This document shows, piece by piece, positions 19,966 through 31,444 of a DNA stretch of 64,000 bases. The DNA is taken from assembly GCA_038501625.1 (NCBI GenBank), contig JAZAYU010000115.1, forward strand, positions 896,501 through 960,500, written 5' to 3'. The position numbers were made by a program, and so were the translations under genes. This stretch comes from Corbicula japonica (Eukaryota > Mollusca > Bivalvia > Venerida > Cyrenidae). A model generated the notes under the pieces. The model had not been told where the DNA came from and searched no databases. It saw nothing but the letters and a program-made list of their open reading frames with translations. Within the stretch, counting starts at the first letter, position 1. Each line of letters opens with the position of its first letter.

Positions 19966-22900
19966 TTTTTAGCTCACCTGAGCACGAAGTGCTCATGGTG
20001 AGCTTTTGTGATCGCCTGATGTCCGTCGTCCGTCGTCCGTGCGTGCGTGCGTGCGTCGTCAACTTTTTCTTCAAACGACTTCTTCTCCTGAACTCCTGGG
20101 CCAATCTTGCTGAAACTTGGCGGGAATGTTACTTGCATGAAGCTTTACCAAAATTGTTCAAATGGTTCCGGTCCATTGCCTATCTAGGTCACAGAGGATA
20201 AAAATAGATTTTGAACATAAAATTTTTAAAAATCTTCTTCTCTGAAACCGCAAGGCCTAGAACTTTGATATTTGTTGTGTAGCATCACCTAGTGGTCCTC
20301 TACCAAGATTGTTCAAATTATAGCCCTGGGGTCAAAATTGGCCCCGCCCCAGGGGTCACTTCATTTTACATAGACTTATATAGGAAAAACTTTAAAAATC
20401 TTCTTGTCTGAAACCAGAAGGCCTAGAGCTTAGATATTTGGCATTTAGCATCCTCTAGTGGATCTCTACAAAGTTTGTTCAAATTATTTCCATGGGGTCA
20501 AAATTGGCCCCGCCCCAGGGGTCACTTCATTTTGCATAGACTTCTATATTAAGAAAAACTTTAAAAGTCTTCTTGTCTGAAACCACAAGGCCTAGAGCTT
20601 AGATATTTGGCATTTAGCATCCTCTAGTGGAACTCTACAAAGTTTGTTCAAATTATTTCCCTGGGGTCAAAATTGGCCCCGCCCCAGGGGTCACTTCATT
20701 TTGCATAGACTTATATAAGAAAAACTTTAAAAATCTTCTTGTCTGAAACCACAAGGCCTAGAGTTTAGATATTTGGCATTTAGCACCCTCTAGTGGAACT
20801 CTACAAAGATTGTTCAAATTATTTCCCTGGGGTCAAAATTGGCCCTGCCCCAGGGGTCACTTCATTTGACATAGACTTATATAGGAAAAACTTTAAAAAT
20901 CTTCTTGTCTGAAACCACAAGGCCTAGAGCTGAGATATTTGGCATTTAGCATCCTCTAGTGGAACTCTACAAAGTTTGTTCAAATTATTTCCCTGGGGTC
21001 AAAATTTGCCCCGCCCCAGGGGTCACTTCATTTTGCATAGACTTCTATATTAAGAAAAACTTTAAAAGTCTTCTTGTCTGAAACCACAAGGCCTAGAGCT
21101 GAGATATTTGGCATTTAGCACCCTCTAGTGGAACTCTACAAAGATTGTTCAAATTATTTCCCTGGGGTCAAAATTGGCCCCGCCCCAGGGGTCACTTCAT
21201 TTTGCATAGACTTATATAGGAAAAACTTTAAAAATCTTCTTCTCTGAAACCACAAGGCCTAGAGCTGAGATATTTGGCATTTAGCATCCTCTAGTGGTAC
21301 TCTACAAAGACTGTTCAAATTATTTCCCTAGCGGTCAAAATTAGCCCCGCCCCAGGGGTCACTTCATTTTATATAGACTTGTATAGGAAAAACTTTAAAA
21401 ATCTTCTTGTCTGAAACCACAAGGCCTAGAGCTTAGATATATGGCATTTAGCATCCTCTAGTGGAACTCTACAAAGATTGTTCAAATTATTTCTCAGGGG
21501 TCTAAATTGGCCCCGCCCCAGGGGTCACTTCATTTTATAAAGACTTGTATAGGAAAAACTTTTAAAATCTTCTTGTCTGAAACCACAAGGCCTAGAGCTT
21601 AGATATTTGGTATTAAGCATCCTCTTGTGAAACTCTACAAATATTGTTCAAATTATTTCCCAGGGGTCTAAATTGGCCCCGCCCCAGGGGTCACTTCATT
21701 TTACATAGACTTATATAGGAAAAACTTTAAAAATCTTCTTGTCTGAAACCACAAGGCCTAGAGCTTAGATATTTGGCATTAAGCATCCTCTTGTGAAACT
21801 CTACAAAGACTGTTCAAATTATTTCCCAGCGGTCTAAATTAGCCCCGCCCCAGGGGTCACTTCATTTTATATAGACTTGTATAGGAAAAACTTTAAAAAT
21901 CTTCTTGTCTGAAACCACAAGGCCTAGAGCTTAGATATATGGCATTTAGCATCCTCTAGTGGAACTCTACAAAGATTGTTCAAATTATTTCTCAGGGGTC
22001 TAAATTGGCCCCGCCCCAGGGGTCACTTCATTTTATAAAGACTTGTATAGGAAAAACTTTTAAAATCTTCTTGTCTGAAACCACAAGGCCTAGAGCTTAG
22101 ATATTTGGTATTAAGCATCCTCTTGTGAAACTCTACAAATATTGTTCAAATTATTTCCCAGGGGTCTAAATTGGCCCCGCCCCAGGGGTCACTTCATTTT
22201 ATATAGACTTGTATAGGAAAAACTTTAAACAATCTTCTTGTCTGAAACCACAAGGCCTAGATCTTAGATATTTGGCATTTAGCACCCTCTAGTGGAAATC
22301 TTCAAAGATTGTTCAAATGATTTCCCTGGGGTCAAAATTGGCCCCTCCCCAGGGTTCACTTTATTTTATATAGACTGATATAGGAAAAACTTTCAAAATC
22401 TTCTTGTCTGAAACCACAAGCTGAGAGTACTTTTGTACTCAGGTGAGCGATATAAGGGCCATCATGGCCCTCTTGTCCTTATAAATATATAGCAAAAACT
22501 TAAAAAATCTTCTTCTCCAAAACTGCAATGGCTAGAAGTTAGATATTTGGCATGAAACATTGTCTAATGGACCTCTAACAAAGTTGTTCAAATTATGGCC
22601 CTGGGGTCAAAATTTGCCCCGCCCCAGAGGTCATGGGTTTTCCTTATATCAATATATAGCAAAAACTTAAAAAATCTTCTTCTCTGAAACTGTAAGGCCT
22701 AGAACTTTGATATTTGGTGTGTAGCATCACCTAGTGGTCCTCTACTAAGAATGTTAAAATTATAGCCCTGGGTTCAAAATTTGCCCCGCCCCAGAGGTCA
22801 TGGGTTTTCCTTATATCAATAATATTATATAGCAAAAACTTAAAAAATCTTCTCTGACGAAACCGCAATGGCCAGATTTTAGATATTTGGCATGAAACAT

Positions 22901-23533
22901 TGCCTTATGGACCTCTAACAAAGTTGTTCAAATTATGGCCCTGGGGTCAAAATTTGCCCCGCCCCAGAGGTCATGGGTTATCCTTATATCAGTACATAGC
23001 AAAAACTTAAAACATCTTTTCCGAAACCGCAATTGCCAGAGGTTAGATATTTGGCATGAAACATTGTCTAATGGACCTCTAACAAAGTTGTTCAAATTAT
23101 GGCCCTTGGGTCAAAATTGGCCCCGCCACAGGGGTCGCCCATTTTACATAGAATTATATAGGAAAAATCTTGTAAAAGTCTTCTTCTCTAGAACCATAAC
23201 ACATAGAGCTTAGAATTTTTACATGTAACATCACTTTGTGGACCTTTACCACGTTTATACATATCATGACCCCAGGCTCGAATTGGCCCCACCCAGGGGC
23301 TTATCAATTTTTACATAGAGCTAAATAGTAAGAACTGAAGACATGTAGAATGTTTGCTAGTGTCAAACTACACCCCTTGTTCTCTGAAACTAATGCGACT
23401 AGACCTTAGATATTTCGTGTTGAGTATTGTAAAGAGACCCTTTACCAGCATTATTTAAATGTTGGCCCTGGGGTAAAGCTGAAAGTACTTTTGTACTCAG
23501 GTGAGCGATACAGGGCCATCATGGCCCTCTTGT
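19966..23533 (+). mobile_element. Helentron-like element, duplicated block copy
   Basis: The 5' end TTTTTAGCTCACCTGAGCAC and hairpin GAGCACGAAGTGCTC are followed by 166-bp units to about 22410. The A2-type 3' end is at about 22424-22476, then a second copy of the A1 tail runs to 23533. This mosaic order is explained by the tandem duplication described separately, not by a new insertion. Confidence 0.6.
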
Positions 23534-23937
23534 TTGTTTAAAATTCTTCATTGTGACCCCCCCCCCCCCCCCCCTCCTTGGACAAAAAAACGATATCTAG
23601 GGACAGCTTTGTCTATAGGCTGGTCCTTTATTTAATATTCGGTATAAGTTTGACATTCCTGATTATTTCTTCATCAAACTTTAATATAATAATACTTATT
23701 TCAAAAGGGCTGTGATGATGCCAAAATATTATTGTCAAGACCACATTTCATGGAGTTATTCTGCTTTTTGTGCTTGGAATTCATCATTAAAACTTAATGC
23801 TAAAAGGGCTATGATGCTCCCAAAATCTATAGACCAAGATCACATTTGTTAATACTTCTTTATCATTCCTTTTGACAAAAGGGCTATGATGCTCCCAAAA
23901 TCTATAGACCAAGATCACATTTGACAGGGTTAGGCCC
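23534..23937. other. Second copy of the inter-element spacer
   Basis: Near-identical to 19567-19965 apart from a longer C run (about 20) and isolated changes. Confidence 0.6.
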
Positions 23938-25948
23938 CTTTTTAGCTCACCTGAGCACAAAGTGCTCATGGTGAGCTTTTGTGATCGCCTGATGTCCGTC
24001 GTCCGTCGTCCGTGCGTGCGTGCGTGCGTCGTCAACTTTTTCTTCAAACGACTTCTTCTCCTGAACTCCTGGGCCAATCTTGCTGAAACTTGGCGGGAAT
24101 GTTACTTGCATGAAGCTTTACCAAAATTGTTCAAATGGTTCCGGTCCATTGCCTATCTAGGTCACAGAGGATAAAAATAGATTTTGAACATAAAATTTTT
24201 AAAAATCTTCTTCTCTGAAACCGCAAGGCCTAGAACTTTGATATTTGTTGTGTAGCATCACCTAGTGGTCCTCTACCAAGATTGTTCAAATTATAGCCCT
24301 GGGGTCAAAATTGGCCCCGCCCCAGGGGTCACTTCATTTTACATAGACTTATATAGGAAAAACTTTAAAAATCTTCTTGTCTGAAACCAGAAGGCCTAGA
24401 GCTTAGATATTTGGCATTTAGCATCCTCTAGTGGATCTCTACAAAGTTTGTTCAAATTATTTCCATGGGGTCAAAATTGGCCCCGCCCCAGGGGTCACTT
24501 CATTTTGCATAGACTTCTATATTAAGAAAAACTTTAAAAGTCTTCTTGTCTGAAACCACAAGGCCTAGAGCTTAGATATTTGGCATTTAGCATCCTCTAG
24601 TGGAACTCTACAAAGTTTGTTCAAATTATTTCCCTGGGGTCAAAATTGGCCCCGCCCCAGGGGTCACTTCATTTTGCATAGACTTATATAAGAAAAACTT
24701 TAAAAATCTTCTTGTCTGAAACCACAAGGCCTAGAGTTTAGATATTTGGCATTTAGCACCCTCTAGTGGAACTCTACAAAGATTGTTCAAATTATTTCCC
24801 TGGGGTCAAAATTGGCCCTGCCCCAGGGGTCACTTCATTTGACATAGACTTATATAGGAAAAACTTTAAAAATCTTCTTGTCTGAAACCACAAGGCCTAG
24901 AGCTGAGATATTTGGCATTTAGCATCCTCTAGTGGAACTCTACAAAGTTTGTTCAAATTATTTCCCTGGGGTCAAAATTTGCCCCGCCCCAGGGGTCACT
25001 TCATTTTGCATAGACTTCTATATTAAGAAAAACTTTAAAAGTCTTCTTGTCTGAAACCACAAGGCCTAGAGCTGAGATATTTGGCATTTAGCACCCTCTA
25101 GTGGAACTCTACAAAGATTGTTCAAATTATTTCCCTGGGGTCAAAATTGGCCCCGCCCCAGGGGTCACTTCATTTTGCATAGACTTATATAGGAAAAACT
25201 TTAAAAATCTTCTTCTCTGAAACCACAAGGCCTAGAGCTGAGATATTTGGCATTTAGCATCCTCTAGTGGTACTCTACAAAGTTTGTTCAAATTATTTCC
25301 CTGGGGTCAAAATGGCCCCGCCCCAGGGGTCACTTCATTTTGCATAGACTTATATAAGAAAAACTTTAAAAATCTTCTTCTCTGAAACCACAAGGCCTAG
25401 AGCTTAGATATTTGGCATTTAGCACCCTCTAGTGGAACTCTACAAAGATTGTTCAAATTATTTCCCTGGGGTCAAAATTGGCCCTGCCCCAGGGGTCACT
25501 TCATTTGACATAGACTTATATAGGAAAAACTTTAAAAATCTTCTTGTCTGAAACCACAAGGCCTAGAGCTGAGATATTTGGCATTTAGCATCCTCTAGTG
25601 GAACTCTACAAAGTTTGTTCAAATTATTTCCCTGGGGTCAAAATTTGCCCCGCCCCAGGGGTCACTTCTTTTTACATAGACTTATAAAGGAAAAACTTTA
25701 AAAATCTTCTTGTCTGAAACCACAAGGCCTAGAGCTTAGATATTTGGCATTTAGCATCCTCTAGTAGAACTCTACAAAGATTGTTCAAATTATTTCCCAG
25801 GGGTCAAAATTGGCCCTGCCCCAGGGGTCACTTCATTTTATATAGACTTGTATAGGAAAAACTTTAAAAATCTTCTTGTCTGAAACCACAAGCTGAGAGT
25901 ACTTTTGTACTCAGGTGAGCGATATAGGGCCATCATGGCCCTCTTGTT
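23938..25948 (+). mobile_element. Helentron-like element, last copy
   Basis: 5' end TTTAGCTCACCTGAGCACAA, the GATGTCCGTCGTCCGTCGTC stretch, about ten 166-bp units, then GAGAGTACTTTTGTACTCAG, the 3' inverted repeat CTCAGGTGAGC, terminal hairpin GGGCCATCATGGCCC and TCTTGTTT. Confidence 0.7.
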
Positions 25949-26935
25949 TATACTTGGGATTTTGTATGAACCTTGGCTTTAACTTTGCCATTTCATAATA
26001 TATCTTTTTCAACCTGTTTAATTTTATTGCTTATGCAGGGCTCTCTCTAGTCTTGCAAATCAGGGAGAAGTTTGTCAAAATTTTACTGAATTATAGAGAA
26101 GTTTGCTGTCAACAGCATTTTTTCCCTATTTAGTCTATACAAAATGACTTCTCCCAATTAGCTCAAAGAAGGGAGAAGCCAGGTCACTTTTGGGAGACTA
26201 CTTTTCCCAAGTCTCCCTGTAGTGAGAGCCCGCTTATGATTAGATGGACATGATGATGCTAAAAGGGCAATCCTTTTTATACTTGTTTTTTTTTTACTCT
26301 GTTGAAGTAATATGTCCTTTTATTCTGACTAAGTACCCCATGGCTACACATGTGTTCAACTGAAGACCCATCTGGGTTTTTTTTTTGGCCTGAAAGAAAA
26401 TTCAGATTTGCAACACTTCTGTTGTAAATAAATTGGGGAATATAGTAATTTTATAGCCAGCAACCAGCTATGCTTTAAATCTGACAAAAAAAAAATTCAA
26501 TGTGCACTAGATTAATGTAGACACACGTTTTTTTTATTCATCTGGGTGTTATACAACTTACATTAGATTGATGAATACAGATTTAGATGGCTACATTATC
26601 ATTAAGATGTCATAAAATTTAATGCTGCTATAAAAAATGCCTTACATTTTTTTTGTATTAAAAAATGGGCCAGAAAAAAACATTGTATTGAAAATGAATT
26701 GGCTCACAACTTAAAAAGGAAAAACATGCTGGAATACTACATGATAAGTTTTTATTGTAGTAAACTCGCTTATAATAAACGATTCTGATAAAAGTTGGAA
26801 GTTTTCATTAAGAAGTTCTGATAGTAGTCCAAGTTAAACGATGAGAACCACAATTTTGACATTTCATACTTTATCTACTGATGTTCTTGTATAGAGTATA
26901 TTTTTACCTGACTTGGGCATGGAGAGGTCCAGTAC
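25949..26935. other. Non-coding spacer
   Basis: AT-rich DNA with T and A runs. No gene or repeat recognised. Confidence 0.4.
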
Positions 26936-26938
26936 TTA

Positions 26939-27231
26939 GGCAATAGAAAATTAATTCCTAGATTCTTATTCCTGCCTGCCCCTCGAAAATCACTCTGCCT
27001 GAAAGTTTTTATTTTAAACAAAAAAGCGTACAGCAAAATTTACACAAAAACGCAGTATGAAACATTTAAGTGCGAATCAGCAATTCATAGTCGGCTAGAT
27101 GCTTGTTTATCTTTGCACAACACAAGCCTCGTTAGAAACTGTGAGAATGCTAAATAAAAATGAAACCCACCCACCCACCCCATTTTTTCCCAAAATTTGG
27201 ATGAGAATCTAGGAATTAATTTTCTGTTGCC
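26939..27231. mobile_element. Short MITE with TTA duplication (Harbinger-like)
   Basis: Terminal inverted repeats of about 30 bp (GGCAATAGAAAATTAATTCC at the left; right end, reverse strand, GGCAACAGAAAATTAATTCC, continuing TAGATTCT) are flanked on both sides by TTA (26936-26938 and 27232-27234). A three-base TTA duplication is characteristic of the PIF/Harbinger group. Internal sequence is AT-rich and non-coding. Confidence 0.75.
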
Positions 27232-27234
27232 TTA

Positions 27235-28369
27235 TTCAGTGTTACTATTCATATAATAGCAATGGTTTTACTTTATTTTCACTGGGTAGTGGTACAGTAA
27301 CAGGTAATTGTCACAAAAGTACAGGTTTGCCTCTGATTAATAGAATTGGCATTCTTGGCAACAGTCTTTGTGTCTCTGATTTGTGACAAACACAATATTA
27401 CAACATCATCAACAACCTTTTATTGGTTTTGTAAATAAAACCGACATTCAGGGAACAAAAGACATGGAGTCTGATGAAATTCCATGCATGTCAATTATGA
27501 CATGTTGGATTTATGATCTGTTTACCAAAAATATCTGTGACCTTTGTGACTATGGCTACTTTAAATTTCGTGGTTTGTAGAACTTGTGGGAATGTGGGAT
27601 TTCACTGGTGTTCCACTAAAAACAACACTTAGAATGTCACTTGTATATATAGTCTTCCAATACTGGATCATTATGTGTACTGAATTCTGAGCACATGCTT
27701 GCTTGTGAAAAAAAAAGAATCGGGTATGAGATAAGATTTTTTTATAACACTTTTTTGTTTTTCAGTTATAGTAATACTGTCATCACTTTAAATAAAAGAT
27801 CCTTTTCTTTTTTCAGTCATAGTGAATTGTAATACTGTATTCATGTATATATAATTAAGGTTTTATGCTAATAGGGAATATTTTATCATATGATACATGT
27901 AAGTTAAAATAGGAGTACAAAGATAACTCTTTTTATGGTAAGATCTGACATTGAATTAAATGTGTCATGTTGGAATATGTTAAGGGTATTATTCAGTGCT
28001 AATTAAACATAAGACAGAATAGGTGTATACAATGGCCTTCAAAGTCACGCTTATGCAGAATGAACTATTATACAAACTGGTTGTATGATTTTCTGGCTTG
28101 TATATTGGCTTTATGATCAAATCAAGTAATTGTGTAAATAATGAAGTAAGATATATACATAGATATTATTTATTGATTATGAAGTATAATAATTTAATAT
28201 GTTTGATTTTTTGGTCTTAAATACTTAGCTGGTTTTTTTTTTTTTCGTAACAGGAAAATTGCATATGATTTCAAAATAACCAATATCTGGTTTTCACGTA
28301 ATATGATAAATATGTGCATTTTTCAGTTGGATTTTAGAGCATTAAGTGCTTTTGGGTTGAAAGATCAAT
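27235..28369. other. Non-coding spacer
   Basis: AT-rich DNA. A 65-codon frame at 27383-27580 lacks splice or domain support. No repeat recognised. Confidence 0.35.
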
Positions 28370-28608
28370 TAACCCTTTCCTTGATATCTATGCATTTTTA
28401 CTCATGTGCAACCAGTGTAGATCCAGATCAGCCGGCACATCTGTACCTCTGATCAGGATCTGCACTGGTTGCATTTGGTCAGAAAAAACCGAATGAATCA
28501 AAAAGCAAACAGTTTAGATCCTGATCAAACGGCACTGATGTGCCGGCTGATCTGGATCTAAACTGTTCGCCCTAGCAATAAAGGTGTATCTATACAGGAA
28601 AGGGTTAA
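28370..28608. mobile_element. Double-palindrome MITE (family E), intact
   Basis: Ends TAACCCTTTCC and GGAAAGGGTTAA are inverted. Inside are two palindromes built on AGATCCAGATCAG / CTGATCTGGATCT arms (GTGTAGATCCAGATCAGCCG..CTGATCAGGATCTGCACTGG; then TTTAGATCCTGATCAAACGG..GCCGGCTGATCTGGATCTAA), separated by GGTCAGAAAAAACCGAATGA. No coding capacity. Confidence 0.85.
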
Positions 28609-29307
28609 CACAGTGGGATTTCAGACCTTAAACTCGAGTTAGTGATCTAGCAGCAGCACTGTTTTAAGGCTAAATTGGGGCCTAAGGCAAAATGTTTAAA
28701 CATGTACAAGTCATGTACTTCTTTAAGTTAAAATTCCAAATTTCTCAGTTGAGGAGAAAATTTACTAAGAAAAAAAAGAAATTTCAAGGAATCTGGCCCA
28801 CTTAAAAGTATTTTTATGAGGTATTACATATAGACACTGGCCAGTTAATGAATGTTATTCTTTTTTCAGCAATCTTTAAGCTTTTTTGAAAATTTATAAT
28901 TATAAAAGTAGGGTTGCCCAAATTAAGTTAAAAAGAAACGACAAAATTCTCCCCTTAATATGTTTGTTGCTGAGCCCCACCCGAAAATGGTGACCAAAAA
29001 AAACTGTGCAGACACAGTTTTAGATTTTAACCAATCAACACCCTAAGACTAGTCACAGTTTTATCATCTGTATCTCCGTTGTAAGAAAACATAATGATCA
29101 AAGCTCAAAAAGCTGAAAGTTGAGACCAGATTTTAACTTTTACAGAAGACGATGGTTTGAGTCTTAAGTCTGTTTTCAAACTTCTTGAGTTTCAAGTCCA
29201 GCTGGTTAGCACTTCGGTAGTAAAACTGAAATGGGAACCCAGTCTTATATCTCAAGTTTTCCATTTGTCAGTTTTGAGACAGTGATAATTTCAACTGATC
29301 AGTGCTG
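28609..29307. other. Non-coding spacer
   Basis: No gene or clear repeat recognised. Confidence 0.35.
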
Positions 29308-29412
29308 AAGGTTATAAAACTGAGATTGGAAACCAGTTTCAAATCTCAAGTATCTGATTGGCTGAAATGGCGACCAGATTTGAGACTGGTTTCCATTCTC
29401 AGTTTTATAAAG
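29308..29412. mobile_element. Palindromic MITE (family D), partly deleted
   Basis: Left arm AAGGTTATAAAACTGAGATT, GGAAACCAGT, CTGATTGGCTGAAATGGCGA; the right arm lacks its inner part and ends TTTCCATTCTCAGTTTTATA. Confidence 0.75.
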
Positions 29413-30390
29413 TTGGGACCTGATTGCTAGCATTATATATTGATCTCTTTTATTATGATCATGGGCCAAACTTAGTTGTATGTCTATGCAAGTCGTATTG
29501 ACTGGTATATGGCAGTGTTGTAGACCCATGCTGGCTAATTTAGATAGAACAGTGCTGCATGGGTTATAATGTTTGAACCAGGCAGGGAACTGTTCTCTAA
29601 AACAATGTGATATACATCAACACAGAGGTAAAGTCCACAGACTGGAGACTGTAGTTTGGACTTGTTTGCCCAAAATGTATTTGTTTTATAGCATATATGT
29701 TGTTGTTTTATTTCTTTGCAACAATATCCACAAGATATAATAACGTAAATGTATAAATAAGCATAACTATAATTAAACATAACTTAAATGTATAATTAAA
29801 GAAATCTAACTTCGGAAATGCAACCTCTCTAATTACAGTTGTTTATTGGAATGAAACTAGGACAGTTTTCTATTTTTGTTAAACCATGCCAACTAAGGGA
29901 GGTAACTCTCTCAGTGTTGACCAATATATGATTACAAAATGGTGGATTGACAAAAACAACTTGATTTTGAGCTCAGTTTTTTTTTGTTTTATTATGTTAG
30001 AAATGGTTTTTTCACGGAAAATTATTTTTAGGGTAATGTATACAAACATATTTAATATATTATTTGTTTTATATAATGTATCATAATTATTGAATATACT
30101 ATACAAAAAAATAGGAATTTTCCAGCATCTATAATTGTAACCTATTTTCTGATACAGTACAGGCTGTTCAGTATGGTGGGGTGAAGGTCAGACCAAGTCT
30201 GGATGGAATAAAATATGTTTTTCAATATTTTTTTTGAATAGTTGACTCTGACAAAAGAGTTATAGAGCAGAATTAATTGTACAGCAAAATTAGACTTTAG
30301 AGGAAAAATCAGTAGGTTTTGCCCAATTTTCATTCTTTTAATCAAAGTGTTAAAACCTTCGCTCATGTGATATTGGGTTTAATCCCATTG
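29413..30390. other. Non-coding spacer
   Basis: AT-rich, with several short open frames on both strands and no coding signal. Confidence 0.35.
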
Positions 30391-30549
30391 ATGACCAGTT
30401 TAGATCCAGATCAGCTGCACATCCATGCTGTCTTAACATGATCTGCACTGTTTGGTTTAAGATTCATTAGGTTATTTCTGACCACGAACAGTGTAGATCC
30501 CAGCACGTGCCTGCTGATCTGACTCTACTCGGGTCACTCGTGATAAAAG
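30391..30549. repeat. Family E MITE, diverged fragment
   Basis: Recognised by GTTTAGATCCAGATCAGCTG, ATTAGGTTATTTCTGACCAC and GTGTAGATCC..CTGCTGATCTG in the family order, with the outer ends eroded. Confidence 0.65.
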
Positions 30550-30977
30550 GCTTATTAAGAGTCAAGATGATTAAAGGGATTATAAAAATAACTATATGTC
30601 TGTTTTGAAACTTCCTGAGTTCATACACAACACCTCTACCCATCCTATGGACCTAAGTACTTAAACTGAGTGTAAAGGTTTAACAGAAGAATTTTTAGTC
30701 ATCAAGGTGTAAAGGAAAATTTTTATTTATCTTTTATAAATCAGATTTAAAAGAGGTATTTGTGAAAGTTGTCCTGATGATAATGTGGCCCGGTACCATA
30801 GATATAGGTCAACTGCCTTAGATAATTGGATTGAAATTGGGACAAGTGACAGGATTACTCAAAGGCACATTAGAAATATATGCATGAAATTAAATGAAGC
30901 ACATACAGGGAAGCGTATCTTGGGTTTTAAATTTAAAATTACCAAGCATCTTGGGATCTTCAAGACCATGCCCTCCA

Positions 30978-31110
30978 TATATGTGCTGTCTGATCAGAAT
31001 CTGCACTGTCATAAAGCCAATAGTGTAGATCCTGATCAGACAGCATATCTGATCTGGATCTACATTGTTTGCCCATGCCTTATAGGTGTATATATGTAGA
31101 AAAGGGTTAA
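30978..31110. repeat. Family E MITE, half copy upstream of exon 1
   Basis: One palindrome plus the right terminus: CTGTCTGATCAGAATCTGCA, GTGTAGATCCTGATCAGACA, ATCTGATCTGGATCTACATT, then GAAAAGGGTTAA. It ends about 45 bp before the exon 1 acceptor. Confidence 0.7.
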
Positions 31111-31155
31111 CAAATCTTGCATAGATAATTATTGAATCACTTATATTTGTTACAG

Positions 31156-31444
31156 GATGAATGTAAGCTGAAGATGACAGGAGGTGCATATTTCACAGCA
31201 GGGGAGAAGGAAGACTATTATGAAGAGGAGGAGGAAGTGGTCACACCCCGTCGCCCTGGGGAACCACCAGATGGAGGCTGGGGATGGTTGGTCGTGATTG
31301 GCGCATTTTGTTGTTGTTTGTTCACAGAGGGCATTTTGTTCTCTTTCCTAGTCTTAAAAAAAGAGTTGAGCATATACTACGACATACCAGAGGGATCCAT
31401 AACATTTGTCGGTGTTCTTATGCTTGCCTTCTCATTACTTGGAG
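31156..31444 (+). CDS. SLC16-like exon 1 (coding part from 31174)
   Basis: Acceptor TTGTTACAG ends at 31155. The exon begins GATGAATGTAAG and the ATG lies at 31174. It encodes residues 1-90 and the first base of codon 91: acidic leader, PPDGGWGW, TM1 (about 39-60), the extracellular turn KKELSIYYDIPEGSI and most of TM2. The donor is GAG/GTATGT at 31445. The bases before the ATG stay in frame back to the acceptor, so translation could in principle begin in an upstream exon. Confidence 0.88.

Larger units (their letters stand above)
17750..25280 (+). repeat. 3.97-kb tandem duplication
   Basis: About 17750-21315 is repeated at about 21717-25285. The offset is 3967 bp up to the C run and 3973 bp after it. 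The copies differ only at scattered single bases (for example GCACGAAGTGC versus GCACAAAGTGC) and the C-run length. Both breakpoints lie inside the 166-bp arrays, which suggests unequal exchange between array units. Confidence 0.8.

Noticed and set aside
18968..20201. Open frames of 92, 96 and 70 codons, repeated at 22935-24174
   Set aside because: They lie on Helentron-like units and 5' ends; their exact repetition comes from the 3.97-kb duplication, not from a gene family.
14961..25900. Classical satellite or CRISPR-like array
   Set aside because: The 166-bp units are contiguous without spacers and are bounded by Helentron-type ends, so the arrays belong to mobile elements.
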